Of a stretch of 64,000 bases of DNA, positions 16,634 through 24,840 are shown piece by piece. The notes beneath the pieces are model-generated. The model was not told the origin of the DNA. It made no database searches and was given only the letters and a program-made list of their open reading frames with translations. Source of the DNA: Arthrobacter pullicola (lineage in GTDB: Bacteria; Actinomycetota; Actinomycetes; Actinomycetales; Micrococcaceae); assembly GCF_014836875.1 (NCBI RefSeq), contig NZ_JACSQC010000003.1:108619-172618 (forward strand). Reading direction: 5' to 3'. Numbering within the stretch: the stretch's first letter is position 1; each line of letters opens with the position of its first letter. A program made the translations under genes and the position numbers.

Positions 16634-17878
16634 ATGAAAATCAGGTCTGACGCGAACGTGCGCAGCCGGGCAGCGGTGCTGCTGTCAGCGTTGACAGCGC
16701 TGCTGCTGACCGCATGTACGGCCGCACCCGTCACTCAGGAACCCTCAGCTTCGGCCGGCGCCGGCGAATCCGCCAGCCAGCTGCCGGTCCCCACGCCGAC
16801 GGCCACGCCCGGAGTGGGCGTGGCGTGTCCGGGCCTGCGCTGCTCCACGGTGATGCTCGCCGGGGATCTGCTGGTGCATCCGCAGTTGTGGGACCAGGCC
16901 GCCGCAGACGCCGCCGCCAGCGGCAAGCAGCCCCTGGACTTCGAACCGCTGCTGGAGGGAATGCGCGCCTACGTTTCCGGCTCCGACCTGGCCGTCTGCC
17001 ATATGGAGACCCCGGTTGCCGAAGCCGGCGGGCCGTATGCCGGCTACCCCATGTTCAATGTGCCGCCGCAGATCCTCACCGCGGCCGCGGCGGTGGGATA
17101 CCAGGCCTGCACGACGGCGAGCAACCACACCATGGATGCCGGGACCGCCGGGCTGAACCGGACCCTGTCGGTGCTGGATTCCCTGGGCCTGGAGCACACC
17201 GGGTCCTACGCCTCCGAGGCCGATTCCGCGGCGCCGCTCATCATGGACACTTCCGGTGCCCGGATCGGGATCATCGAGTCGACGTACGGGCTCAACGGGC
17301 TGACTGCCGACTATCCCTGGCAGGTGGACATGCTCGACCCCGGGGACATGATCCTGCGGGCCAAAGCTGCCCGTGCGCAGGGAGCTGACCTGGTGGTCGG
17401 CGGCGTGCACGCCGGCGACGAATACGCTTCGCTGCCCAACAGCCAGCAGGTTGAAACGGCCCATGCCCTGGCCGACAGCGGCGAGTTCGACCTCATCTAC
17501 GGCCACCACACGCACTCCGTGCTGCCCATTGAGAACTACAACGGCACCTGGATCGTCTATGGTCTCGGCAACGCCGTCACCGAACTCTCACCGTGGTACC
17601 GGGTCAACAACGAAGGGCTGATTGTCCGCGCCCAGTTTGTCCAGGACGACGACGGCGGCGCCTGGCGGGTCAACGACCTCGCCTGGGCGCCCTCGGTGAT
17701 CGTGCGGGATCCCTACCGCTGGTGTTCAGTGGCCGCTGACCTGCCGCAGGGACCGTGTGCTTCCGAAACGCAGCAGGCCGAGGTACGGCAGCGGACCATT
17801 TCCGTGGTCGAGTCGATGGGCGCGGCGGATGCCGGGGCCCACGAATGGCTGGTGACGCAGGACGTTTCCGCGCGGTAA
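16634..17878 (+). CDS. CapA-family lipoprotein (poly-gamma-glutamate synthesis protein/metallophosphatase fold)
   Basis: A 414-residue exported protein. Residues 1-27 are a signal peptide ending in the lipobox LLTAC, so the mature protein should be lipid-anchored. After a Ser/Pro/Thr-rich linker, the CapA/PGA_cap domain shows STVMLAGDLLVHP, DLAVCHMETPVA, TTASNHTMDAGTAG, and the late motif LIYGHHTHSVLPIENYNG, the metal-binding residues of a calcineurin-like phosphoesterase. CapA is needed for poly-gamma-glutamate capsule in Bacillus, but in actinobacteria most homologues lack capB/capC, as here, so the true substrate is unknown. The ATG follows GGGGGGA. It is divergent from the M3 peptidase gene. 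Confidence 0.88.
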   Translation: MKIRSDANVRSRAAVLLSALTALLLTACTAAPVTQEPSASAGAGESASQLPVPTPTATPGVGVACPGLRCSTVMLAGDLLVHPQLWDQAAADAAASGKQPLDFEPLLEGMRAYVSGSDLAVCHMETPVAEAGGPYAGYPMFNVPPQILTAAAAVGYQACTTASNHTMDAGTAGLNRTLSVLDSLGLEHTGSYASEADSAAPLIMDTSGARIGIIESTYGLNGLTADYPWQVDMLDPGDMILRAKAARAQGADLVVGGVHAGDEYASLPNSQQVETAHALADSGEFDLIYGHHTHSVLPIENYNGTWIVYGLGNAVTELSPWYRVNNEGLIVRAQFVQDDDGGAWRVNDLAWAPSVIVRDPYRWCSVAADLPQGPCASETQQAEVRQRTISVVESMGAADAGAHEWLVTQDVSAR

Positions 17879-17932
17879 CTGTGCAGCCCCAAGCGCGGTG
17901 CGGCGTGTGCATTGCTGCCGGTTTGGGACATC

Positions 17933-17992
17933 GCTCCGCCGCGGACCGGTCGATTTTTCACAAACTGGCAGCAGAAGTGATGCCGGCGGAGC
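17933..17992. terminator. Possible terminator region between convergent genes
   Basis: The gap 17879-18007 between the CapA-like gene and gatD holds a 9-bp inverted repeat, GCTCCGCCG (17933-17941) and CGGCGGAGC (17984-17992), with a 42-nt loop. Inside it the self-complementary GACCGGTC is followed by GATTTTT. It is a weak terminator candidate. Confidence 0.35.
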
Positions 17993-18007
17993 GCCCGGAG
18001 GAAGAAC

Positions 18008-18748
18008 CTAACGCGGACGGTCGGAAGCGTGCTTCCGGGCGAGCTCGGAAAGCCGGGCCAGGCCGGCAAGGTCGGCGTCCGGGAGCGGAGCCGGATCGAA
18101 GGAGCCGTAGCGGCGGGTGACGGCCTTTTCGATGAGGAAGTCCGCGATCGCCGGGTTCTTCGGCAGCAGCGACCCGTGCAGATAGCTGGCCACCACGTTC
18201 CGGTAGCGGGCACCCTCGGTGTCGTCCTTGGAGTTGTTGCCCTCGCCCTTGCGCACGTGCGCCAGCGGCTGGGCGTCCGTGCCCAGGAAGGTCTGGCCGC
18301 TGTGGTTCTCGTAGCCGTGGATTTCGCCGAACTCATCGCTCACGGAGAGCACGTTGCCGATCAGCCGCTCCGGACCGCCGTGGGTCTCAATGTCCAGCAC
18401 GCCGATGCCGGGGATGAGGACGCCGTCGTGCGTCTTGAAGAACCGCCCAAAAAGCTGGTAGAGACCGCAGATGGCGAGCATCGGCAGCTCGTCGTCGGCC
18501 AGGCCGCGCAGGGTGGGCGCGAGCTGCTGCAGGTCCTGCTGGATGACCACCTGGCCGCTGTCCTGGCCGCCGCCGCCGACAATCAGGTCCACGTCGGAAG
18601 GGAACTCATCACCCGGGTTGTACTCGGTGACAACCGGGTTGTAGCCCTGCCACTTCAGGCGCTGCTTCAGGACCAGGACGTTGCCCCAGTCGCCGTAAAT
18701 GTTCATATCCCGCGGGTACAGCTGCAGGATGCGGATATCGCGGCTCAA
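18008..18748 (-). CDS. gatD: Lipid II isoglutaminyl synthase, glutaminase subunit GatD
   Basis: A 246-residue class I glutamine amidotransferase-like protein that supplies ammonia to MurT for amidating the alpha-carboxyl of D-Glu in the lipid II stem peptide. The conserved start ILQLYPRDMNIYGDWGN, the nucleophile Cys in LAICGLYQLFG, and the catalytic His in YLHGSLLPKNP are present. The TTG start overlaps the murT stop as TTGA, so translation is coupled. The overlap and the partner's identity make this call firm. Confidence 0.94.
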   Translation of the reverse strand: MSRDIRILQLYPRDMNIYGDWGNVLVLKQRLKWQGYNPVVTEYNPGDEFPSDVDLIVGGGGQDSGQVVIQQDLQQLAPTLRGLADDELPMLAICGLYQLFGRFFKTHDGVLIPGIGVLDIETHGGPERLIGNVLSVSDEFGEIHGYENHSGQTFLGTDAQPLAHVRKGEGNNSKDDTEGARYRNVVASYLHGSLLPKNPAIADFLIEKAVTRRYGSFDPAPLPDADLAGLARLSELARKHASDRPR

Positions 18749-20013
18749 GAGACCACCTCCACCTTCGTGATCTTGGAGAGCTCCCGGCGGACGGAAAGCA
18801 TGGCTGTGTAGGTGCAGAAAATCCGCATGGGCTGCGTGCCTGCCCCGGCAATGAACTTGGCCAGGGCACCGGGGATGTCGGTGTCCACGTCCCGGACCGG
18901 GACGTCGTCGTACTTCAGCCGCAGGGCCATGTCATAGGCCCGGACGCCGCTGACCATGTCCACACCGCCGGAAAGCGTCTCAAAGTCCACGTCCCAGAGC
19001 CAGGACATGTCCCGGCCATCGGCGTAATTGTCATTGACCGCGATCATGGTGGCGTAGCCGTGCGCCGCGAAGGACTTCAGGCCCAGCCGGAAGCCGGACG
19101 GGTTCTTCACCAGGACCAGTTCCAGCGGTGCGCCGTTCACGGTCAGGGATTCGCCGCGGCCAAAGGCCGGCTGCACGTTGGCCAGGGACTCGAACAGCGC
19201 TGCCCGGTCCGCCCTGCCGCCAAGGATCTGCCGGGCGAACGTCAGCGCCGCGGCCGCATTGAAGATGTTGTAGACGCCGCGGAGCTTGAGCGAGGTGGTG
19301 GTGATGTCGTCGTCCAGGCGGAAATCCGCCTCATCTTCGGCAACGCGCTCCAGCACGACGTCGGCGGGCTGGGCTGCGGCGATGGCTTCGGAGCGCGATC
19401 CGCGCATTTCATCGTCATTGGGGAAGGTGCTGCGCAGCGAGGCGTCCAGGCCAAAGTAGACGGTCTGAGGGCCGGAAAGTGATTCCGCGATGGAAGCCAC
19501 CCGCGGATCCTCGCGGTTCAGGACCACTGTGTCAGTCGTGGCCAGGGCAATCTGCTCCAGCAGCCGGGTGGTCTTATCGATCTCGCCGAAGCGGTCCAGC
19601 TGGTCCCGCAGGACGTTCAGGAGCAGCGAGTAGCGCGGCTGGATCAGCTTCACGAAGTGCACGGCATGGGCCTCGTCCAGCTCCAGCACGGCAATGTCCG
19701 CATCGAGCCGGCCGCGCAGGTTCACCTCGCCGATCAGCGCTGCTGCCACACCGCGGGTGAAGTTGCTGCCGGTGCGGTTCGTGAAGACCTTCAGCCCCTG
19801 GCCCTCCAGGAGTTCCACCACCATCTTGGTGGTGGTGGTCTTGCCGTTCGTTCCGGAGACGACGGCGACGCCGAGGGGGAGGGTGGAGAGCGTGCGGCGG
19901 ATGAAATCGGGATCGATTTTCTCCACCACCAGGCCGGGAAGGGCGGACCCGCCGCCGCGCAGCCGGGAGGCGGCGCGGACCAGCTTGCCTACCAGGATGG
20001 AGAAAGAACTCAT
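18745..20013 (-). CDS. murT: Lipid II isoglutaminyl synthase, ligase subunit MurT
   Basis: A 422-residue Mur-ligase-like protein. The ATP-binding loop VVSGTNGKTTTTKM, the DLDEAH-equivalent ELDEAHAVHF, and the C-terminal DUF1727 domain (DGRDMSWLWDVDFE) identify MurT, which works with GatD. In Staphylococcus and Streptococcus MurT has a four-Cys zinc ribbon inserted in the central domain. In this protein the corresponding stretch (YFGLDASLRSTFPNDDE to FRLDDD) has no cysteine, and the whole protein has only one, near the C terminus. The start at 20013 begins MSSFSILVGKLVRAASRLRG; a TATATT -10 lies eight bases upstream, suggesting a leaderless mRNA. Confidence 0.93.
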   Translation of the reverse strand: MSSFSILVGKLVRAASRLRGGGSALPGLVVEKIDPDFIRRTLSTLPLGVAVVSGTNGKTTTTKMVVELLEGQGLKVFTNRTGSNFTRGVAAALIGEVNLRGRLDADIAVLELDEAHAVHFVKLIQPRYSLLLNVLRDQLDRFGEIDKTTRLLEQIALATTDTVVLNREDPRVASIAESLSGPQTVYFGLDASLRSTFPNDDEMRGSRSEAIAAAQPADVVLERVAEDEADFRLDDDITTTSLKLRGVYNIFNAAAALTFARQILGGRADRAALFESLANVQPAFGRGESLTVNGAPLELVLVKNPSGFRLGLKSFAAHGYATMIAVNDNYADGRDMSWLWDVDFETLSGGVDMVSGVRAYDMALRLKYDDVPVRDVDTDIPGALAKFIAGAGTQPMRIFCTYTAMLSVRRELSKITKVEVVS

Positions 20014-20021
20014 GGATACCG

Positions 20022-20072
20022 AATATATCCCACGGCCCTGTTCCGTCCCGCGCACCCCCGGGCACCTAGAAT
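20022..20072. promoter_or_regulatory. Divergent promoter region murT/pdxT
   Basis: The 65-bp gap between murT and pdxT holds two -10 boxes. TATATT on the minus strand (20027-20022) is eight bases before the murT ATG. TAGAAT on the plus strand (20067-20072) is six bases before the pdxT ATG. Both spacings would start transcription at or next to the start codon, that is, leaderless mRNAs. Confidence 0.55.
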
Positions 20073-20078
20073 GGTCCA

Positions 20079-20810
20079 ATGACGGAAATCACTGCCCCGG
20101 GCTCTACCGGGCTAGTCTCTGCTGGATCCGGCGGTTCAGCCGCGCCGCTCGTTGGAGTGCTCGCACTGCAGGGCGGCGTGCGGGAACACATCCGGGCGCT
20201 GGAAGCTGCCGGAGCCCGCACCATGCTGGTCCGCCGGCCCGCCGAATTGGAGGCCGTGGACGGGCTGGTCCTGCCCGGCGGGGAATCCACCACCATCGAC
20301 AAGCTGATGCGGCTGTTCGGGATGGCGGATCCGCTGAAAGCGAAGATCGCCGCCGGTTTTCCGGTTTACGGATCCTGTGCAGGCCTGATCCTGCTGGCAG
20401 ACCGGATCACCGATCCCGCAGTGGACGCCGCCGGCGAACCCCAGCAGACCCTGGGCGGGCTGGATATCGTCGTGCGGCGCAACGCCTTTGGCCGCCAGCG
20501 CGAGTCCTTTGAAACCGAACTGGCCTTCGAGGGACTGCAGGCTCTGCCGTCACAGGACCCCGGCCAGCCGGTGGCTGGTGTGCACGCCGTGTTTATCCGC
20601 GCGCCGTGGGTGGAAAAGGTAGGCTCCACCGTGCAGGTGCTGGCACAGGTGACCCCCGCGGAGTCCGCATCGGAGGCGGAAAAGGATTCAGTCGCTAGAA
20701 TTGTGGCAGTGCGTTCGGGAAAGCTGCTGGCCACCTCGTTCCATCCGGAGGTCACGGGGGAGAGCCGCATCCACGAACTATTTATTCAAATGATCAGAGG
20801 AGACGCGTAA
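20079..20810 (+). CDS. pdxT: Pyridoxal 5'-phosphate synthase glutaminase subunit PdxT
   Basis: A 243-residue class I glutaminase that feeds ammonia to PdxS. VGVLALQGGVREHIRAL, the oxyanion region LPGGESTT, nucleophile Cys in YGSCAGLILLA and the His-Glu pair in SFHPEVTGESRIHELF are all present. The first 22 residues are an extra Gly/Ser-rich leader not seen in Bacillus PdxT; the start is supported by the -10 box six bases upstream. It is followed by yebC after three bases, the same order as in mycobacteria. Its partner pdxS is far upstream. Confidence 0.96.
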   Translation: MTEITAPGSTGLVSAGSGGSAAPLVGVLALQGGVREHIRALEAAGARTMLVRRPAELEAVDGLVLPGGESTTIDKLMRLFGMADPLKAKIAAGFPVYGSCAGLILLADRITDPAVDAAGEPQQTLGGLDIVVRRNAFGRQRESFETELAFEGLQALPSQDPGQPVAGVHAVFIRAPWVEKVGSTVQVLAQVTPAESASEAEKDSVARIVAVRSGKLLATSFHPEVTGESRIHELFIQMIRGDA

Positions 20811-20813
20811 AGC

Positions 20814-21569
20814 ATGTCGGGCCACTCGAAATGGGCAACCACCAAGCACAAAAAGGCCGTCATTGATGCCAAGCGTGCCAAGTCCTTTGCCAAGCTGATC
20901 AAGAACATCGAAGTTGCGGCCCGCGCAGGCGGCGCCGACATGGCCGGCAACCCCGGCCTGGAACTGGCCGTCCAGAAGGCCAAAAAGACCTCTGTTCCCA
21001 TCGACAACATCAACCGTGCGGTCAAGCGCGGCGCCGGGCTCCTGGGCGAGGCCGTTGACTACCAGACGATCATGTACGAAGGCTATGGCCCCCAGGGCAC
21101 AGCCCTGCTGATCGAGTGCCTCACCGACAACAAAAACCGTGCCGCTTCCGAGGTCCGCCTGGCCGTGACCCGCAACGGCGGCAACATGGGCGATCCGGGT
21201 TCCGTTGCGTACATGTTCACCCGCAAAGGTGTTGTCACGCTGCCGAAGAAGGACCTCACCGAGGACGACCTGCTGATGGCAGTGCTCGACGCCGGTGCTG
21301 ACGAGGTCAAGGAAGCCGGCGACAACTTCGAGATCATCTCCGAAGCTGCGGACCTGCGCGCCGTCGTGGCTGCCCTCGAGGAAGCCGGAATCGAATACGA
21401 CACCGATGAGGCCGAGTTCCTGCCCTCCATGCACGTGGAGCTGGATGCAGACAACGCCCGGAAGTTCATGAAGCTGGTCGACGCGGTGGAGGACCTGGAC
21501 GACGTCCAGAACGTCTACTCCAACGCCGACATCTCCGCGGACGTCCTCGCGCAGCTCGAAGAAGACTGA
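20814..21569 (+). CDS. yebC: YebC/PmpR family protein
   Basis: A 251-residue protein of normal length starting [20 protein letters not shown], the family's N-terminal signature. The segments [34 protein letters not shown] and the C-terminal [19 protein letters not shown] follow. Historically annotated as a transcriptional regulator; more recent work links the family to translation. It has a GAGGAGA site in the end of pdxT and lies before ruvC, the conserved position in most bacteria. Confidence 0.95.
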   Translation: MSGHSKWATTKHKKAVIDAKRAKSFAKLIKNIEVAARAGGADMAGNPGLELAVQKAKKTSVPIDNINRAVKRGAGLLGEAVDYQTIMYEGYGPQGTALLIECLTDNKNRAASEVRLAVTRNGGNMGDPGSVAYMFTRKGVVTLPKKDLTEDDLLMAVLDAGADEVKEAGDNFEIISEAADLRAVVAALEEAGIEYDTDEAEFLPSMHVELDADNARKFMKLVDAVEDLDDVQNVYSNADISADVLAQLEED

Positions 21570-21579
21570 GCACCCCGCC

Positions 21580-22188
21580 GTGCCGATCCGGGTCCTGGGG
21601 GTGGACCCGGGCCTCACCCGCTGCGGGTTGGGCGTGGTGGACGTGGAAGGTAACCGCCGGGCCACCCTCGTGGCTGTCGGGGTCGCCGGTACGGTAGCGG
21701 GCACCGCACTGGATGCCCGCCTGCTGGCGATTTCCGAGGCGATTGAACTGTGGCTGGACACCCATACCCCTGATGTTCTAGCGGTGGAACGGGTGTTCAG
21801 CCAGCTCAATGTCAGTACCGTGATGGGCACCGCCCAGGCCTCCGGCGTCGTCATTGCCGCTGCCGCCCGCCGCGGCATTCCGGTGGCCCTTCATACCCCC
21901 ACCGAAGTGAAAGCCGCGGTGACCGGTTCCGGCTCGGCGAACAAGGAAGCGGTGGGGCGCATGGTCACCAAGATCCTGCGCCTCGATGAGATGCCGCGGC
22001 CCGCCGACGCGGCCGACGCACTGGCTTTGGCCATCACCCATGCCTGGCGCCGTGGGGCGCTGGGCCCCGGACAGGCCTCGACGGCGGGTTCGGCTTCCTC
22101 CGGCGGTGGACCGGTGCAGGGCGGCCTGACAGCGGCGCAGCGGCTGTGGGCCGAGGCGGAAGCCAAAGCAAAACGCGCCCGCCGCTAA
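21580..22188 (+). CDS. ruvC: Crossover junction endodeoxyribonuclease RuvC
   Basis: A 202-residue Holliday junction resolvase. The acidic active site is complete: Asp in [12 protein letters not shown], Glu in [12 protein letters not shown], and two Asp in [15 protein letters not shown]. It cuts junctions in concert with RuvAB. The GTG start is ten bases after the yebC stop. The C-terminal 40 residues are Gly/Ala/Ser-rich with a basic end, longer than in E. coli. A 102-bp gap with a possible degenerate LexA box separates it from ruvA. Confidence 0.96.
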   Translation: MPIRVLGVDPGLTRCGLGVVDVEGNRRATLVAVGVAGTVAGTALDARLLAISEAIELWLDTHTPDVLAVERVFSQLNVSTVMGTAQASGVVIAAAARRGIPVALHTPTEVKAAVTGSGSANKEAVGRMVTKILRLDEMPRPADAADALALAITHAWRRGALGPGQASTAGSASSGGGPVQGGLTAAQRLWAEAEAKAKRARR

Positions 22189-22223
22189 AGTGCCGGGAAA
22201 TCCCGGGCGGACCAGTAGGCTGT

Positions 22224-22239
22224 TCGTAGATATGTTCTA
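22224..22239. promoter_or_regulatory. Degenerate LexA-box-like sequence upstream of ruvA
   Basis: TCGTAGATATGTTCTA matches the consensus TCGAAC-N4-GTTCGA at 9 of 12 defined positions. It sits 51 bp before ruvA, and ruv genes are SOS-induced in several bacteria. Three mismatches make binding uncertain. Confidence 0.35.
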
Positions 22240-22241
22240 TT

Positions 22242-22275
22242 CAGTTCACGGATTATTTTCAGTCCACGGATTATT
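22242..22275. repeat. 18-bp direct repeat upstream of ruvA
   Basis: CAGTTCACGGATTATT (22242-22257) and CAGTCCACGGATTATT (22260-22275) are adjacent at an 18-bp period with one difference. They lie directly before the ruvA ribosome site and are AT-richer than their surroundings. Confidence 0.8.
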
Positions 22276-22290
22276 GCTCGGAGTCCCCAC

Positions 22291-22923
22291 ATGATCGCCT
22301 CCCTTCGCGGCGTCGTAACGCACGTCGGCACCTCGTCTGCCGTCATTGACGTCAACGGCATCGGCATGCTTATCCAGGCGACGCCGCAGACCCTCGCCTC
22401 ACTGCGGACCGGTGCCGAAGCCCAGGTGCACACGGCTCTGATCGTGCGCGAGGACTCCATGACCCTTTTCGGCTTCGCTGAGCCGGGGGAGCGGGAAGTG
22501 TTTGAGACGCTGCTCAGCGTCTCAGGCGTTGGTCCCCGCCTGGCCCTCGCCGTACTGGCCGTGCACAGCCCGGAAGCGGTTCGCATCGCAGCGTCCAGCG
22601 GGGATGACAAGGCGTTCAGCAAGGTCTCCGGAATTGGGCCGAAAGGTGCGCGCCGCATTGTGCTGGAACTGGCAGACAAACTCGTTCCGCTGGGCACCGA
22701 AGAAGCACCAGCGGCGGCCCCGGCCTGGAACGAACAGGTACTGGCCGCCATGACCGGACTCGGCTGGTCCGAAAAGGACGCCACGGCCGCCATTGAAGCC
22801 ACCGCCGCCGAACATCCGGACGCGGCGAAGGGCGGGAACGTCGCAGAAATCCTGCGCCTGACGCTGCGCCGCCTCGGCCAGGACGGTGCACGCTCCCGCG
22901 CACCGCAGAAGCAGGCCGGCTAG
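22291..22923 (+). CDS. ruvA: Holliday junction branch migration protein RuvA
   Basis: A 210-residue protein with the three RuvA domains: the N-terminal OB-fold ([20 protein letters not shown]), the helix-hairpin-helix region ([16 protein letters not shown] and [19 protein letters not shown]) and a C-terminal RuvB-contacting domain ([20 protein letters not shown]). It tetramerises on four-way junctions and loads RuvB. Its stop is followed after one base by the ruvB GTG. Confidence 0.97.
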   Translation: MIASLRGVVTHVGTSSAVIDVNGIGMLIQATPQTLASLRTGAEAQVHTALIVREDSMTLFGFAEPGEREVFETLLSVSGVGPRLALAVLAVHSPEAVRIAASSGDDKAFSKVSGIGPKGARRIVLELADKLVPLGTEEAPAAAPAWNEQVLAAMTGLGWSEKDATAAIEATAAEHPDAAKGGNVAEILRLTLRRLGQDGARSRAPQKQAG

Positions 22924-22924
22924 C

Positions 22925-24004
22925 GTGGCCGCCGCCGAACCGCTCACCGCGGCCGCACCTGATCCGGACGACAAGGCAATAGAAGCCGCCCTGCGTCCGA
23001 AGAACCTCGATGACTTCGTGGGGCAGAAGCGCGTCCGTGAACAGCTCTCCCTTGTCCTGGAAGCCTCGCGGCTGCGTGGCCGCAGCGCGGACCATGTGCT
23101 GCTTTCCGGCCCTCCCGGCCTGGGCAAAACCACGCTGTCCATGATCATCGCCGCGGAAATGAACGCTCCGCTGCGGATCAGTTCCGGCCCGGCCATCCAG
23201 CATGCCGGTGACCTGGCCGCCATTCTCTCCTCCCTCACGGAAGGGGAGGTGCTGTTCCTCGACGAAATCCACCGCATGTCCCGTCCGGCGGAGGAAATGC
23301 TCTACATGGCCATGGAGGATTTCCGGGTGGACATCGTCGTGGGCAAGGGTGCCGGAGCCACTGCCATTCCGCTGGATCTTCCACCCTTCACCCTGGTGGG
23401 CGCCACCACCCGCGCCGGGCTGCTGCCCGGACCGCTGCGGGACAGGTTCGGCTTCACCGGGCACCTGGAGTTCTACTCCACCGCGGAACTGGAACTGGTC
23501 CTGCGGCGCTCGGCCATGCTGATGGACATGAAGGTCAACTCGGCCGGCTTCTCCGAAGTTGCGGGACGGTCCCGCGGAACACCGCGAATCGCGAACCGCC
23601 TCCTGCGCCGGGTCCGCGACTGGGCGCTGGTCCACGGCGTTGATCAGATCGACGCGCGCACGGCCGGAGCGGCACTTGACATGTATGAGGTGGACGAACG
23701 CGGGCTGGACCGGCTGGACCGGGCCGTACTGCATGCCCTGGTGACCAAGTTCAACGGGGGCCCGGTTGGGCTGTCGACGCTGGCCATCGCCGTCGGCGAG
23801 GAACCGGAGACCGTGGAAACCGTCGCGGAACCGTACCTCGTCCGCGAAGGCCTGCTGGGCCGTACGCCGCGCGGACGCATCGCGACCCGGGCCGCCTGGG
23901 AGCACCTGGGGCTCGATATGCCGGAGTCCGCCGCCCAGGCCATCCCCGATGCCGTGTACTCCGGGCCCGGAGCCCGAACTGCCGGCACCGGAACCGGCAA
24001 CTGA
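22925..24004 (+). CDS. ruvB: Holliday junction branch migration helicase RuvB
   Basis: A 359-residue AAA+ motor. [18 protein letters not shown], Walker [10 protein letters not shown], Walker [12 protein letters not shown], sensor 1 [19 protein letters not shown] and the arginine finger, then the winged-helix C-terminal domain ([20 protein letters not shown]) are in order. The start is the GTG immediately after the ruvA stop; an in-frame ATG 39 bases earlier lies inside ruvA. About 15 residues past the usual end are Ala/Gly/Thr-rich. Confidence 0.96.
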   Translation: MAAAEPLTAAAPDPDDKAIEAALRPKNLDDFVGQKRVREQLSLVLEASRLRGRSADHVLLSGPPGLGKTTLSMIIAAEMNAPLRISSGPAIQHAGDLAAILSSLTEGEVLFLDEIHRMSRPAEEMLYMAMEDFRVDIVVGKGAGATAIPLDLPPFTLVGATTRAGLLPGPLRDRFGFTGHLEFYSTAELELVLRRSAMLMDMKVNSAGFSEVAGRSRGTPRIANRLLRRVRDWALVHGVDQIDARTAGAALDMYEVDERGLDRLDRAVLHALVTKFNGGPVGLSTLAIAVGEEPETVETVAEPYLVREGLLGRTPRGRIATRAAWEHLGLDMPESAAQAIPDAVYSGPGARTAGTGTGN

Positions 24005-24269
24005 ATCCGCAGGCAGCCGGAGGCGTCCCGCTGGTGCCCCGGCCCCGCTGCTGCCCGGCCCCGCTGCTGCCCCGGCACCGCTCCCCGGGAATGTGACGCC
24101 CGGCACCGCGCGTGACTTACACTGCACATTGAAACTTAAAGGGCTGCAGATCCGTTTTCCCCTTAGACTGATCTGACGCTTACGCATGCCGGCGCGTCAG
24201 GCCCGGTGCCCTGAGTGAACTGATAAAGCATCCCGATATCCAGCAACCGCAACAGAAACGGAACCCTTC
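24005..24269. other. ruvB-yajC intergenic region with 16-bp tandem repeat
   Basis: No gene is seen in these 265 bases. Two 16-bp copies of CGGCCCCGCTGCTGCC (24040-24055, 24056-24071) lie just after ruvB. Further on, GACGC (24174-24178) and GCGTC near 24196-24200 could form a small hairpin. The stretch 24110-24180 is AT-richer and probably contains the promoter of the yajC-secD-secF operon. Confidence 0.5.
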
Positions 24270-24752
24270 GTGTTCTTGAATGTCTTGGCCCAGACGACCA
24301 CTGATACCGGCAACGGAGGCGGGTTCGCCCTGTCGAACCTCCTCCTTCCGATCCTGCTGGCACTCTTCATCTTCATGATGTTCCGCAAGCAGAAGAAGAC
24401 CCAGAAGACTGTCCAGGAACAGCGCACCCAGATGGTTCCGGGCACAGAGGTCATGACCCAGTTCGGACTGTTCGGCACGATCGTGTCCGTTGACCAGGAA
24501 GAGAACAAGGCTGTCCTTGAACTGTCCCCGGGCAACACGGCCACCATCCACCTGCAGGCGCTGACCAAGGTTGTCACCGCCACGCCCGCCGAAGCGGAAG
24601 CACCGGAGCCGGTTGTTCCGGACGACGCGTCCTCACTCACCGAAGAGACGCAGCGTGCCGGACACACCGAAGCTGCCGACGCAGTTCAGCGGGAGGAGAC
24701 GCCCGAGGAAACACTCCGGCGCCTGGACCGCGAGAACAAGAAAGACAACTAG
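24270..24752 (+). CDS. yajC: Preprotein translocase subunit YajC
   Basis: A 160-residue membrane protein with one N-terminal transmembrane helix (NLLLPILLALFIFMMFRKQK), then the conserved cytoplasmic KKTQKTVQEQRTQMVPGTEV and MTQFGLFGTIVSVDQEENKA. YajC joins SecDF in the holotranslocon. The C-terminal 55 residues are acidic and Glu-rich, an extension common in actinobacteria. The GTG start lacks a strong ribosome site. It is 88 bp before secD. Confidence 0.95.
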   Translation: MFLNVLAQTTTDTGNGGGFALSNLLLPILLALFIFMMFRKQKKTQKTVQEQRTQMVPGTEVMTQFGLFGTIVSVDQEENKAVLELSPGNTATIHLQALTKVVTATPAEAEAPEPVVPDDASSLTEETQRAGHTEAADAVQREETPEETLRRLDRENKKDN

Positions 24753-24840
24753 ACTCTCCGAGGGCCTGCGGGGTGGACTGAGTCCGCAGGCCCGCCGGAT
24801 CACTTTGTCTCCGGCGATTACGCCCTAAAGGAAAACCTCT

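Noticed and set aside
16634-17878. Poly-gamma-glutamate capsule locus
   Set aside because: CapA-like alone; no capB, capC or capE is in the window, so capsule synthesis is not supported.
17933-17992. Insertion-sequence-like terminal repeats
   Set aside because: The 9-bp inverted repeats enclose only 42 bases with no transposase and no target duplication.
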